From assembly GCF_002234575.2 (NCBI RefSeq), contig NZ_CP022464.2, positions 3,658,001-3,722,000 on the forward strand: a stretch of DNA of 64,000 nt, in the 5' to 3' direction. The notes below the pieces were generated by a model. It saw only the letters and a program-made list of their open reading frames with translations, did not search any database and was not told where the DNA came from. The translations under genes were made by a program, and so were the position numbers. Origin of the DNA: Enterocloster bolteae. Lineage in GTDB: Bacteria; Bacillota; Clostridia; Lachnospirales; Lachnospiraceae. Shown piece by piece: positions 33,543 through 43,283 of this stretch; the first letter of the stretch is position 1; every line of letters begins with the position of its first letter.

Positions 33543-34721
33543 TTAATACCACCGCACCATGGGCAGTTCATTGTTTACACCCTTGCTCACCAGTATCTGA
33601 TGAAGGTCAATGACTCCATTGTGGAATGTTGCCGCGCAGGAGCACAAATACAAATCCCACATGCGGACAAATTCCTCGTCGAACATGTCCTTTATTTCCT
33701 TTTCATGTTCCTTGAAATTCTTTTCCCAGCACAGCAATGTCTTGTTGTAATGGTTTCTCAGGTTCTCCACATCCAAAATATGAAAGTCATGTTCCGCCAT
33801 CAGGGATATGATTTCCCTGAGACTGGGGATGACCCCACCCGGAAATATATATTTCTTTATCCATGGATCCCCTGCGTGCTCCTTCTGGCTGCTGATAAAA
33901 TGGAGCAGGAATACGCCGCCCGGATTCAGCACCTTGTCCACACAGTCCATAAACCTGCCGTAATTTTCCCTTCCCACATGCTCCACCATGCCCACGCTGA
34001 CCACACGGTCAAATTTCATGCCGCTTTGGGGTAAATCTCTGTAGTCCATGAGCCGGACATCCAGCAGATGTTCCAGCCCTTCCTCTTCTATACGCTTTTT
34101 AAAGCCGTCATACTGCTCCGTACTGAGGGTAATGCCGGTTCCCCTGGCTCCGTATTCCCTGGCCGCCCTGATTAAGAGAAATCCCCATCCGCAGCCCACA
34201 TCCAGAAGGCTCATGCCCTCTTCCAGCGCCAGCTTCTTCAGAATATAATCTGTTTTATTCACCTGGGCCTCATAGAGGGTATCATTTTCTGTCTTAAAAT
34301 AACCGCAGGAGTAGTTCATGGTTTCGTCCAGCCAAAGCCTGTAAAAATCATTGCCGATATCGTAGTGGGAGGACACCTCCATCTTCTGGTTTTTTCTGGA
34401 ATTAGAGGGATGAAGGAGCTTTCTCAGATGCAGGCGGTTGACGGAAAAACGGTCCATCTGCCCCAGGAAATGGTCCAGGGCCTCATACAGACTCCCTTCC
34501 ACCTCCAGCTTGCCCTTCATATAGGCTTCTCCCAAGGCCAGGGAGGTGCTGTCCATCAGCTTCTTCACCGGTATGGTTTCCCTGATGTCAACAGCAAACA
34601 TAGGGTTGCCGTGACCTACCCGGTCTTCGTGATCCTTCCATTTTACCAGAAAGGGATAATCGGTAAATCGGTTCAGAAATTGAACCATTGCCTTCTCTTC
34701 TAACATACTGGTATCACACAT
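33543..34721 (-). CDS. cfa: Cyclopropane-fatty-acyl-phospholipid synthase
   Basis: Transfers a methylene from S-adenosylmethionine to the double bond of membrane phospholipid acyl chains. The 392-residue protein has the short N-terminal lipid-binding part (LGEAYMKGKLEVEGSLYEALDHF), then NDFYRLWLDETMNYSCGYFKTENDTL, the SAM motif LLDVGCGWGFLLIRAA, and the C-terminal RMWDLYLCSCAATFHNGVIDLHQILVSKG. A second ATG lies 15 bases inside, so the exact start is not sure; 34721 has GGAAG upstream. It is a single gene downstream of nothing obvious. Confidence 0.93.
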   Translation of the reverse strand: MCDTSMLEEKAMVQFLNRFTDYPFLVKWKDHEDRVGHGNPMFAVDIRETIPVKKLMDSTSLALGEAYMKGKLEVEGSLYEALDHFLGQMDRFSVNRLHLRKLLHPSNSRKNQKMEVSSHYDIGNDFYRLWLDETMNYSCGYFKTENDTLYEAQVNKTDYILKKLALEEGMSLLDVGCGWGFLLIRAAREYGARGTGITLSTEQYDGFKKRIEEEGLEHLLDVRLMDYRDLPQSGMKFDRVVSVGMVEHVGRENYGRFMDCVDKVLNPGGVFLLHFISSQKEHAGDPWIKKYIFPGGVIPSLREIISLMAEHDFHILDVENLRNHYNKTLLCWEKNFKEHEKEIKDMFDEEFVRMWDLYLCSCAATFHNGVIDLHQILVSKGVNNELPMVRWY

Positions 34722-34794
34722 CCTTTCTTCCAGTATTATCCCCTTCTGGAAATAGAATATTCGCAGCACGGTCCAAACTGTTGCAAATACACAC

Positions 34795-34827
34795 ATAAAA
34801 CCCCGGAGAGCCTAAGCCCTCCGGGGT
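34795..34827 (-). terminator. Terminator after nifJ
   Basis: Minus strand CCCCGGAG and CTCCGGGG (plus 34801-34826) form an eight-base stem; on the minus strand TTTTATG follows. It lies about 35 bases beyond the nifJ stop. Confidence 0.75.
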
Positions 34828-34862
34828 CCATCATTTATAACATATTCAAATCTGACGTAAGA

Positions 34863-37800
34863 TTAGTCGTTGCCGTACAGTGTAACCAGCTTCTCTAAGT
34901 AAGCGTAACGCTCCTTAGCCTCTGCCTCGTTACGTGCGAACAGCTCGGCTGCTCTCTCAGGATTCTTCATAGCCAGGGACATGTAACGAACCTCGCCCTT
35001 TAAGAAGTCCTGATAGGTCTCAAGCTTAGGAGCCTTGGAATCCAGGGAGAACTTCTTCTCAGCTGCCGGGTTGTAACGGAAGTTGTTCCAGTAACCGCAC
35101 TCTACAGCCAGCTTCTCCTCTGTCTGAGCCTTGTCCATACCCTTCTTGATACCATGGTTGATACATGGAGCGTATGCAATAATCAGGGATGGTCCCGGAT
35201 AAGCCTCTGCCTCTGCAATTGCCTTAACAGTCTGAGCCATATCAGCGCCCATACAAATCTGTGCAACATACACATAGCCATAGCTCATGGCAATGCTTGC
35301 AAGGTCTTTCTTCTTAACGTCCTTGCCGCCTGCAGCGAACTGTGCAACAGCACCTGTCTTGGTAGCCTTGGAGGACTGGCCGCCTGTATTGGAGTAAACC
35401 TCGGTATCGTATACCATGATGTTGATGTCCTTACCGGATGCCAGCACGTGGTCTACACCGCCGAAGCCGATATCGTAAGCCCATCCGTCACCGCCGAATA
35501 CCCACTGTGACTTCTTAGCCAGGAAATCTTTATTCTTAACAATGTCTCTGCAGACATCGCAGTCAACGCCATCCAGAACTGCAACCAGCTTATCGGTAGC
35601 AGTGCCGTTCAGAGCGCCGGTGCCAAATGTATCAAGCCACTCCTTGCAGGCTGCCTTCATCTCGTCAGTAGCCTTCTCGTTAGCCATTACGCTCTCAACC
35701 TTAGCCTTTAAGCCGTCTCTGATTGCGTTCTGAGCCAGCAGCATACCGTAACCAAACTCAGCGTTATCCTCAAACAGGGAGTTATCCCATGCAGGACCCT
35801 GTCCCTTGGCATTTACGGTGTAAGGTGTGGATGGTGAGGAGTTGCCCCAGATGGAGGAACATCCTGTTGCGTTGGCAATGTACATTCTGTCGCCAAACAG
35901 CTGGGTAATCAGTTTTGCATAAGGAGTCTCGCCGCATCCTGCGCAAGCGCCGGAGAATTCAAGCAGAGGCTGTCTGAACTGGCTGCCCTTAACGGTGTTC
36001 TCTTTGAACTTAGCCAGAACCTCTTCCTTAACAGGCAGGGACTGACCAAAGTCAAAGATAGCCTGCTCGCCAAGGTTAGCCTCAAGGCTTTCCATAACCA
36101 GAGCCTTGTTGCCCTTCATGCCTGGGCATACATTTGCACAGGAACCGCATCCGGTACAATCCAGAGCGGAAACAGAGATGGCAAACTTATAGCCGGCCAT
36201 GCCTGTCATATCCTTCATCTTCATGTCTGCAGGTGCCTTTGCAGCCTCGTCAGCAGTCATGGCAACCGGACGGATAACAGCGTGAGGACATACATATGCA
36301 CAGAAGTTACACTGGATACAGTTGTCCGGATTCCATACAGGAACCTTAACAGCGATACCGCGCTTCTCATATGCGGAGGAACCGGATGGTGTGGAACCAT
36401 CTGCATACTCTGTAAATGCGGATACAGGCAGGGAGTTTCCTTCCTGAGCACTTACCTTTGTCTGGATATTGTTAACGAAGTCAACTACATCCTTTCTTCC
36501 CTGGGTTACAACTGCATAGTCAAGGCCTTCGTCTTCACAGTTCTTCCAGCTCTCCGGAACCTCTACCTTGTGCATGCCCTTAGCGCCTGCGTCGATAGCT
36601 GCCCAGTTCTTCTGAACAACGTCCTCTCCCTTACGGCCATAGGTTGCCTTTGCAGCAGCCTTCATTAACTCGTTTGCCTTCTCAGCAGGAATGATGCCGG
36701 TCAGCTCAAAGAATGCGGACTGAAGGATGGTATTGATACGTGTTGGGCCCATGCCTGTCTCAATACCAATCTTTACACCGTCGATGGTGTAGAAGTTGAT
36801 GTTGTGGTCAGCGATGAACTTCTTAACCTGTCCAGGAAGATGCTTCTCAAGTCCTTCCATATCCCATGGGCAGTTTAACAGGAATGTACCGCCGTCAACC
36901 AGCTCCTGAACCATGTTGTACTTGCGTACATATGCAGGATTGTGGCAGGCAACGAAATTAGCTGTACGGATTAAATAGGTAGACTTGATTGGGCTGTGTC
37001 CGAAACGCAGGTGGGACATGGTAACGCCGCCTGATTTCTTGGAGTCATAATCAAAGTATGCCTGTGCATACATGTCTGTATTGTCACCGATGATCTTGAT
37101 GGAGTTCTTGTTTGCACCAACTGTACCGTCAGCGCCCAGACCCCAGAACTTACAGTTTGTGGTTCCCTCAGGAGTAGTAACTAAAGGAGCGCCAATCTCT
37201 AAGGACAGGTTTGTAACGTCATCCACGATACCTACGGTAAATGGAGACTTGGTTGTATTCTCGTAAACTGCCACGATCTGAGCAGGTGTGGTATCCTTGG
37301 AACCTAAGCCGTAACGTCCGGTTAAAACCTTAACCTGGTCAAATTTGCTTCCCTTAAGGGCAGCAACAACATCCAGGTACAGAGGCTCGCCGATAGCGCC
37401 TGGCTCTTTTGTTCTGTCTAATACGGAGATAACCTTAACGGTATCAGGAATGGCGTCAATCAGGGCCTGTACGCAGAATGGCCTGTACAGACGAACCTTA
37501 ACAACACCAACCTTCTGTCCCTGCTTCACCATGTAGTCGATGGTCTCTTCGATGGTGTCATTGACAGAGCCCATGGAGATGATGATGTGCTCAGCATCAG
37601 CAGCGCCGTAGTAGTTGAACAGCTTATAGTCAGTACCAATCTTGGCATTAACCTTGTCCATATATTCCTGAACAATTGCAGGAAGAGCGTCATAGTATGG
37701 GTTGCAGGCTTCTCTTGCCTGGAAGAAGATATCAGGGTTCTGAGCAGAGCCTCTCTGGCATGGATGATTTGGATTCAGTGCATGCTTGCGGAAAGCATCT

Positions 37801-38399
37801 ACAGCGTCCATGTCAACCATTTCCTTAAGGTCCTCATAATCCCAGGTCTCAATCTTCTGAATCTCATGGGATGTACGGAAACCGTCGAAGAAGTTGATGA
37901 ATGGAACCTTGCCCTTGATGGATGCCATATGTGCAACAACTGTCAGGTCCATTACTTCCTGTACACTGGACTCGCACAGCATAGCGCATCCGGTCTGACG
38001 GCATGCGTAAACGTCGGAATGGTCACCGAAAATAGATAATGCATGGCTAGCAAGAGCACGTGCGGATACGTTGAATACACCTGGAAGCTGCTCGCCCGCG
38101 ATTTTATAAAGATTAGGGATCATCAGTAACAGACCCTGTGACGCTGTGTAGGTGGTGGTCAGAGCACCTGCTGCCAGAGAACCGTGTACAGCACCTGCTG
38201 CACCTGCCTCAGACTGCATCTCTGTAATCTGTACTTCACGACCGAAGATATTGGTTCTTCCGTCTGTTGCCCATTCGTCTGTGGCTTCAGCCATAGGTGA
38301 GGATGGGGTAATCGGATAGATAGCCGCTACATCAGTAAATGCGTATGACGCATGCGCTGCTGCATGGTTGCCATCCATGGTTTTCATTTTTCTTGCCAT
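34863..38399 (-). CDS. nifJ: Pyruvate:ferredoxin (flavodoxin) oxidoreductase
   Basis: Oxidises pyruvate to acetyl-CoA and CO2, passing electrons to ferredoxin, the main anaerobic route. The 1178-residue single-chain enzyme has domains in the usual order: N-terminal (YPITPSSPMAEATDEWA), the gamma-like central part, two 4Fe-4S clusters (NCIQCNFCAYVCP and DCTGCGSCANVCPG), the third cluster cysteines (GACAGCGETPYAKL) and the thiamine pyrophosphate site GDGWAYDIGFGGVDHVLASG. A strong AGGAGG ribosome site and a good promoter precede it. It supports an obligately anaerobic lifestyle. Confidence 0.97.
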   Translation of the reverse strand: MARKMKTMDGNHAAAHASYAFTDVAAIYPITPSSPMAEATDEWATDGRTNIFGREVQITEMQSEAGAAGAVHGSLAAGALTTTYTASQGLLLMIPNLYKIAGEQLPGVFNVSARALASHALSIFGDHSDVYACRQTGCAMLCESSVQEVMDLTVVAHMASIKGKVPFINFFDGFRTSHEIQKIETWDYEDLKEMVDMDAVDAFRKHALNPNHPCQRGSAQNPDIFFQAREACNPYYDALPAIVQEYMDKVNAKIGTDYKLFNYYGAADAEHIIISMGSVNDTIEETIDYMVKQGQKVGVVKVRLYRPFCVQALIDAIPDTVKVISVLDRTKEPGAIGEPLYLDVVAALKGSKFDQVKVLTGRYGLGSKDTTPAQIVAVYENTTKSPFTVGIVDDVTNLSLEIGAPLVTTPEGTTNCKFWGLGADGTVGANKNSIKIIGDNTDMYAQAYFDYDSKKSGGVTMSHLRFGHSPIKSTYLIRTANFVACHNPAYVRKYNMVQELVDGGTFLLNCPWDMEGLEKHLPGQVKKFIADHNINFYTIDGVKIGIETGMGPTRINTILQSAFFELTGIIPAEKANELMKAAAKATYGRKGEDVVQKNWAAIDAGAKGMHKVEVPESWKNCEDEGLDYAVVTQGRKDVVDFVNNIQTKVSAQEGNSLPVSAFTEYADGSTPSGSSAYEKRGIAVKVPVWNPDNCIQCNFCAYVCPHAVIRPVAMTADEAAKAPADMKMKDMTGMAGYKFAISVSALDCTGCGSCANVCPGMKGNKALVMESLEANLGEQAIFDFGQSLPVKEEVLAKFKENTVKGSQFRQPLLEFSGACAGCGETPYAKLITQLFGDRMYIANATGCSSIWGNSSPSTPYTVNAKGQGPAWDNSLFEDNAEFGYGMLLAQNAIRDGLKAKVESVMANEKATDEMKAACKEWLDTFGTGALNGTATDKLVAVLDGVDCDVCRDIVKNKDFLAKKSQWVFGGDGWAYDIGFGGVDHVLASGKDINIMVYDTEVYSNTGGQSSKATKTGAVAQFAAGGKDVKKKDLASIAMSYGYVYVAQICMGADMAQTVKAIAEAEAYPGPSLIIAYAPCINHGIKKGMDKAQTEEKLAVECGYWNNFRYNPAAEKKFSLDSKAPKLETYQDFLKGEVRYMSLAMKNPERAAELFARNEAEAKERYAYLEKLVTLYGND

Positions 38400-38509
38400 T
38401 TTGATTTCCTCCTACAAATAGTGAATATGTAATGGTATACATGTGAGTCTGCCCCGGACCCGGGCATGTACAAACATGCTTCGACCCTATGCAGACTGAC
38501 CTGTCTACT

Positions 38510-38537
38510 ATTATAGCAATTATTTAACAAATTGCAA
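38510..38537 (-). promoter_or_regulatory. Promoter of nifJ
   Basis: Minus strand TTGCAA (38532-38537) and TATAAT (38510-38515) have 16-base spacing. A leader of about 110 bases follows, containing a short inverted repeat around ACATG (38464-38480). Confidence 0.65.
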
Positions 38538-38600
38538 ATGCTTAATCGTAATTACGCCAAAAAATACAATGTCAATTTTTGAAAACATGAAAAGCGCCGC

Positions 38601-38636
38601 AAAAAAAGAGAAACCATTGATGCCGGTTTCTCTTTT
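38601..38636 (-). terminator. Terminator after the VanW-domain gene
   Basis: AAAGAGAAACC and GGTTTCTCTTT form an 11-base stem with a short loop; on the minus strand the stem runs into TTTTTTT. Confidence 0.8.
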
Positions 38637-38649
38637 CCTGTCTGCTTTT

Positions 38650-40479
38650 TTATTCTGGTTTCAGCGGTGCAATCACCGGATTATCTCCGCCCGGTCCGGC
38701 TGCCTCAGTCTCAGACGGCTGCGGGGCCTGGGTTGGATTCGGTGCCGCTGCAGGCGCTGTGGTGGGCGCTGCCGGCTGGGTCACTGTGCCGGGGCCGCTC
38801 TCCGGGGAGCTGTTTCCGGAAGGCGCGGTGATTGTCTCATCACCCGGAATATAGCCGTCCGGCATTCCGTCAATGGTTGGCGTTGTTGTCTCTGTGGAAA
38901 GGGTAGTCTCCTCAGGCGGCAGCACCACGCCCGTGGTGTTGCGGCGGATAACGGGGGCATGGCCTTTGTATGTGGTCTTATGGTCCTGTTCCCTGGAAAC
39001 CTCTTTTCCGTCCTTATATAATACCTTGTAGGTGATCCATCTGCTTCCCTTGCTGCCGGCGCTCTTCTGAATCTCCACTCCCGGCTCAAGGGTCTGGTCC
39101 TCTTCATATGTAGGTGCCGGCGGATCCAGCTCCTCCACTTTCTCGGATACCAAATCCAGCTTTGTTCCCTCCTCCAGAATCGGAATACCGTAAATGGATA
39201 CCGTCATCTTCTGGTCCGCGTAGCTGGCCTTGATGCCGATGGATGTGCTGGATGTGTTCTTGAAGCGGAAATCCGGCTGTTCCCAGCTCACCGTGGCGTC
39301 CTGGCCCGGTGTGATATAGTTGGGCTCAAAGGTGTGGGAGCGCCTGAAGGTAATGCTCTCCTCTCCCAGTCCGGACCTGTATACTGCGTTGTACAGGGTG
39401 GTGGATACCTGGCATACACCTCCGCCAATCTCCTGCACCACCTCTCCGTTGTTATAGGCGGCTGCTCCCTGGTAGCCCTTTGCCTCTGTCCTCTGTCCCA
39501 CGGCTGCGTTAAAGGAGAATTCCTCTCCCGGATGCACCACGGTTCCGTTCAGAGCCTCTGAAGCCAGCCTGATATTGGTATTTCGGGCCTTGTTGGCTGT
39601 TGTCTTTGTGGTGAAGGTGCTGATGGTCTTATATTTTTCCTTGGCAGCGGCAGCGCTGATATCCGGGGCTGTCTCACTTCCCGTGGCTGTGATGGAAGCG
39701 TCAAACTTCTTATCTTTCAGGGCCTTTAATATGTCTGCTGCCAGCTTTTCCTGGTCAATGGCAAACCCACTCTCTTCCCCGGCGAACACAAAGGCGCCCT
39801 TTTCCTTGTCATAGCTGTCGATGGAACCGTTTTTGGCCTTTTTATTCCATTTGGCCGCGCAGTTTTCCGCCTCCCCCGCAGCTGCCTCTTCCAGTCCGTC
39901 CATGTTCAGTGTGTAACTCTCAGCTGGTTCCCCGCTGTAGATTTCATCCAGCAGCGCGTCTACCTTTTCCGCCGCAAGATTCGTCACATTATATGTATCT
40001 CCGTCATAGGTAACTGTCATATCCCAGGGATATTCCTTAAGAATTGCATTCCTGGCCTGGTTTTTAGACATGCCGGTGATGGTAATCCCATCCACCTTGA
40101 CTTCCTTCATCATCTCTGTCTCGGTTGTCTCTTCCACAGAATGATCCGGTTCGCTTCCACCGGCTCCTTTCCATTTCATGGCCAGCGATATGCCGGCTAT
40201 GAGGATAATAAGAATAACTCCGGCTATGGCAATCTTTTTATAATCCGGCCCCTTCTTTCTCCTGTGAGGGCTGTTGCGCCTGGCTGTCTGGGCCGCGTTC
40301 ATCCTGCCGGCCTGTCCGCCGGAACGATAGGAATAAGAACTTCTTGAACCGCTGCCTGACGAACTGCTTCTGCCTGTATTCCTGGACGTTCCCCGTCCCG
40401 TGCCTTTATCTGAACCCCTGCCGCGGCTTCTGCCTGCTGAGGAACTTCTTCTGTTCTGATTATTCTCTAACTGATTCAT
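38650..40479 (-). CDS. VanW/G5-domain envelope protein
   Basis: A 609-residue membrane-anchored extracytoplasmic protein. Residues 1-70 are basic and rich in Gly/Ser/Arg (cytoplasmic tail); one transmembrane helix follows (IAIAGVILIILIAGISLAM, about residues 85-105). The outside part has two YoaR-like putative peptidoglycan-binding domains, the VanW domain (EFSFNAAVGQRTEAKGYQGA, GGGVCQVSTTLYNAV), and a G5-like domain (TLEPGVEIQKSAGSKGSRWI). The Pro/Ala-rich last 100 residues end it. The ATG at 40479 has AGGTG at proper spacing; a GTG at 40488 is also possible. A cell-wall role is likely. Confidence 0.88.
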   Translation of the reverse strand: MNQLENNQNRRSSSAGRSRGRGSDKGTGRGTSRNTGRSSSSGSGSRSSYSYRSGGQAGRMNAAQTARRNSPHRRKKGPDYKKIAIAGVILIILIAGISLAMKWKGAGGSEPDHSVEETTETEMMKEVKVDGITITGMSKNQARNAILKEYPWDMTVTYDGDTYNVTNLAAEKVDALLDEIYSGEPAESYTLNMDGLEEAAAGEAENCAAKWNKKAKNGSIDSYDKEKGAFVFAGEESGFAIDQEKLAADILKALKDKKFDASITATGSETAPDISAAAAKEKYKTISTFTTKTTANKARNTNIRLASEALNGTVVHPGEEFSFNAAVGQRTEAKGYQGAAAYNNGEVVQEIGGGVCQVSTTLYNAVYRSGLGEESITFRRSHTFEPNYITPGQDATVSWEQPDFRFKNTSSTSIGIKASYADQKMTVSIYGIPILEEGTKLDLVSEKVEELDPPAPTYEEDQTLEPGVEIQKSAGSKGSRWITYKVLYKDGKEVSREQDHKTTYKGHAPVIRRNTTGVVLPPEETTLSTETTTPTIDGMPDGYIPGDETITAPSGNSSPESGPGTVTQPAAPTTAPAAAPNPTQAPQPSETEAAGPGGDNPVIAPLKPE

Positions 40480-40588
40480 TCTATTCACCTGTCATCTCTG
40501 CCTATGGATTTATTCACAAGTTGTAGTATAACATACTTTATGTAAAATGGAACCGTCTTTTTTGTTTTTTTCAGGCCAATTTTACTTA

Positions 40589-40616
40589 TTGTGAATTTCA
40601 TGTTACTATATATAAA
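40589..40616 (+). promoter_or_regulatory. Candidate promoter of the PHP phosphoesterase
   Basis: TTGTGA (40589-40594) and TATAAA (40611-40616) are spaced by 16 bases, about 80 bases upstream of the ATG at 40695. Confidence 0.45.
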
Positions 40617-40694
40617 GTAAGTATTATTAAATTATTAAAAATCAATTACAAGCCTTTTCAAGGTCTTTACATCTTACGATTCGGAGGTCACATC

Positions 40695-41534
40695 ATGTCT
40701 TACGTTGATTTACATGTCCACTCAAATGCATCCGACGGCACCCTGTCACCTGAGCAGGTGGTCCGCCTGGCCCATGAGGCCGGACTTTCAGCCATCGCCC
40801 TTACGGACCACGATACCACGGCCGGCGTTGCCGGCGCCGCGGAGGCCGGGGCAGAACTGGGGCTGGAGGTGGTGCCCGGCATCGAGGTATCCAGCAGTTT
40901 CAGGGACCACGAAATCCATATACTGGGACTTTTCGTGGACACTGATTCGCCCTCCCTTCAGGCTGCGTTAAAGGAATTCCGCCATCACAGAGACCAGCGC
41001 AACCAGGAGATGCTGGGGCGTTTTGATGCCCACGGCATCCACCTGACCGCCGAAGATTTATGCGCCGGGAACCCTGATACGGTCATCACCAGGGCCCATG
41101 TGGCAAGAGCCCTTCTGGCAAAGGGTCTGGGGCCTGATTTGGACCATATTTTTAAGAAATATCTGCAATACGGAGGCACATACTGCCCGCCCAAGGAATT
41201 TTTGCCTCCCGAGGCGGTCATGGAAGCCCTCTTGGACAGCCATGCCTTTGTGGCCCTGGCCCATCCTTTCCAGTACAAGCTGGGGGATAAGGCCACGGAG
41301 GAGCTCATCGCCTATCTGGCAGGCCTGGGCATGAAAGGCCTGGAGGTATATCACTCCTCCCACAACCGCCTGGAAAGCGCCAAGCTCCAGGAAATGGCCG
41401 CGCGCCACCATCTGCTCTCCACAGGCGGTTCCGACTTTCATGGCAGCAATAAACCAGATATTTCCATAGGGACGGGCCGGGGCGGCCTGCGGGTCTCCTC
41501 CCTGCTGTTAGATGCGATAAAAAACACCCTTTAA
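40695..41534 (+). CDS. PHP-domain phosphoesterase (YciV/TrpH-like)
   Basis: A 279-residue metal-dependent phosphoesterase. The PHP motifs are in order: DLHVHSNASDGTLSP, ALTDHDTTAGVAGA, PGIEVSS, EIHILGLFVD, and the late HP segment ALAHPFQYKL and STGGSDFHGSNKP. Relatives include E. coli YciV/RNase AM, which acts on 5'-phosphorylated RNA and 3',5'-bisphosphates; which substrate applies here is not deducible. CGGAGG precedes the ATG. It is monocistronic with a downstream unrelated small gene. Confidence 0.9.
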   Translation: MSYVDLHVHSNASDGTLSPEQVVRLAHEAGLSAIALTDHDTTAGVAGAAEAGAELGLEVVPGIEVSSSFRDHEIHILGLFVDTDSPSLQAALKEFRHHRDQRNQEMLGRFDAHGIHLTAEDLCAGNPDTVITRAHVARALLAKGLGPDLDHIFKKYLQYGGTYCPPKEFLPPEAVMEALLDSHAFVALAHPFQYKLGDKATEELIAYLAGLGMKGLEVYHSSHNRLESAKLQEMAARHHLLSTGGSDFHGSNKPDISIGTGRGGLRVSSLLLDAIKNTL

Positions 41535-41660
41535 TCCCTGTATTTTTATGAAAATTCATAATTGCCCTTCCCCTGCCCTTCTGCTATAATCATATATGTT
41601 AAAAAATTAACCAGCCTTTTCCATTTCAGGAAAATGCATACAAACACAGGAGGATATGCC

Positions 41661-41897
41661 ATGAAGATTCAGAATATCACAGACGTAGAAAAGTTTTTCT
41701 CTGTCATTGACCAGTGCAGGGGAACCGTGGAGCTTGTATCTCCGGAAGGCGACCGCATCAATCTGAAATCCAAATTAGCCCAGTATCTGTCTATGGCCAC
41801 CATCTTCTCCAATGGATATATCAAGGAATTAGACCTGGTTGCTCATGAGAAGGAAGACATCGAGCGTTTAATCAAATATATGTATCAGGGAGAATAA
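41661..41897 (+). CDS. Small conserved protein of unknown function
   Basis: A 78-residue cytoplasmic protein, beginning MKIQNITDVEKFFSVIDQCR with a strong AGGAGG 7 bases upstream. An in-frame ATG at 41562 has no ribosome site. The sequence looks alpha/beta (TVELVSPEGDRINLKSKLAQYL, then IKELDLVAHEKEDIERLIKYMYQ). Similar short proteins in Lachnospiraceae are sometimes labelled polyA polymerase without basis; I treat it as unknown. A strong terminator follows. Confidence 0.7.
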   Translation: MKIQNITDVEKFFSVIDQCRGTVELVSPEGDRINLKSKLAQYLSMATIFSNGYIKELDLVAHEKEDIERLIKYMYQGE

Positions 41898-41946
41898 GCC
41901 TAAGATAAAAGCCTGGAATAACAGCCGGGAATACAGACAAAGGCAA

Positions 41947-41981
41947 AGCCCGGAACCATCAGACAGGTTCCGGGCTTTTTT
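41947..41981 (+). terminator. Terminator after the small gene at 41661
   Basis: AGCCCGGAAC and GTTCCGGGCT form a perfect ten-base stem with a ten-base loop, followed by a run of six T on the plus strand. Confidence 0.9.
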
Positions 41982-41994
41982 GGTATCTCTTTTT

Positions 41995-42045
41995 TATTAT
42001 CTCTGTTTTGTTATCTCTGTTTTGTTATCTCTGTTTTGTAGTATT
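41995..42045. repeat. Three tandem copies of a 14-bp unit
   Basis: TTATCTCTGTTTTG occurs three times in a row between the plus-strand terminator and the AI-2E transporter gene. A possible site for copy-number variation. Confidence 0.8.
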
Positions 42046-42078
42046 CACCCAATGATTCTCTCGTATCATTTCCGGTCT

Positions 42079-43272
42079 TTACTCCTGCTGCCCCTGGTCC
42101 CCGTCTTTCTCACCAGCCGGTCCGCAGGCATCCTCACAGACAGCTGTTCCTCCGCCCTTCTTTCCCAGGCGGGTATTGACCCCGTCCCGTAAAAGGGCAT
42201 ACAGCACGGAACACAGCGGAATGAATATGAGCATTCCCACAATCCCCATCATGCTTCCGCCCACGGTCACGGCCACCAGCACCCATATGGAAGGAAGCCC
42301 CACCGAATTTCCCACCACATAAGGATATATGAGGTTTCCCTCTATCTGCTGCAGCACAAAGAAGGTAATCGTAAAAATCAGGGCATCCATGGGATTTACC
42401 AGGAGCATCAAAAACACGCCCACTGCCAGTCCCACAAACGCTCCGAAAATAGGAATCAGGGCTGTAAATGCAATCAGCACCCCAATCAGCAGTGCATAGG
42501 GCAGGCGTATAACGGTCAGTACCACAAAAAACATGGTTCCCAGAATCACGGCCTCCGCGCACTGTCCTGTGAGAAAATGGGAGAAGGTACGCTCTGTAAG
42601 GGCTGTGATATCCAGGATCCGCCCTACCGCCGGTTCCGGCAAAAAGGCCTCCAGCACCTTCTTTATCTGCCGTCCCAGTGTCTCTTTCTGCAAAAGTATA
42701 TAGATGGCAAAGATAAATCCAATGAGGAATGAGGATACGCCGCTGACAATGGAGACAGCTGCCGAGAAAGTGGTGTTAAGCATAGTTCCTGCTCCGCTCT
42801 TTAAAAACGCAACCATGTTCTGGAACACTTCCTGCCAGTTCACTTCCATCTGGTTCATATATTCCAATATCTGGGGATTACTGGCAAATAAACGCTCCGC
42901 CTCATCGCGCACCCCTGCAAAGAATACCGGGATACTGCTTTGAAGATTCATAAAGGTCTTTACCAGCTGAGGTGCCACCACAAAGATGACCAGAAACAGA
43001 CCGCCTGTAACCAGGAGGATGGTCACCACCAGGCTGACAGGCCGTCTCAGCCTGCTGCCCTGCCCAAACACGGTCAAATGCCTCTCGATATTGCGCATGG
43101 GCACGTTCAGTATGAACGCTATGGCTGCCCCCAGAATAAAGGGCCAGACAATATGCATCAATCCGGCCGCCACATCCACCAGACGTCTGTAATTGATTCC
43201 TGCAACCACAATTACCACGGTAAAAACGATAAGTCCTCTGATTTTTTTCATTGTATCGCTGTTTAATTCCAT
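42079..43272 (-). CDS. AI-2E family exporter/permease
   Basis: A 397-residue integral membrane protein with about eight predicted transmembrane helices (IRGLIVFTVVIVVAG, IVWPFILGAAIAFIL, VVTILLVTGGLFLVIFVVAPQLV at the start). The family signature is in the helical C-terminal part (LIGVLIAFTALIPIFGAFVGLAVGVFLMLLV and QQIEGNLIYPYVVGNSVGLPSIWVLVAVTVGG). The family was named for autoinducer-2 export in E. coli, but many members are Na+/H+ antiporters or of unknown role. An AAAGGA ribosome site precedes the ATG. It is adjacent to the AlaX gene on the same strand (11 bases between). Confidence 0.9.
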   Translation of the reverse strand: MELNSDTMKKIRGLIVFTVVIVVAGINYRRLVDVAAGLMHIVWPFILGAAIAFILNVPMRNIERHLTVFGQGSRLRRPVSLVVTILLVTGGLFLVIFVVAPQLVKTFMNLQSSIPVFFAGVRDEAERLFASNPQILEYMNQMEVNWQEVFQNMVAFLKSGAGTMLNTTFSAAVSIVSGVSSFLIGFIFAIYILLQKETLGRQIKKVLEAFLPEPAVGRILDITALTERTFSHFLTGQCAEAVILGTMFFVVLTVIRLPYALLIGVLIAFTALIPIFGAFVGLAVGVFLMLLVNPMDALIFTITFFVLQQIEGNLIYPYVVGNSVGLPSIWVLVAVTVGGSMMGIVGMLIFIPLCSVLYALLRDGVNTRLGKKGGGTAVCEDACGPAGEKDGDQGQQE

Positions 43273-43283
43273 CGTACCATCCT

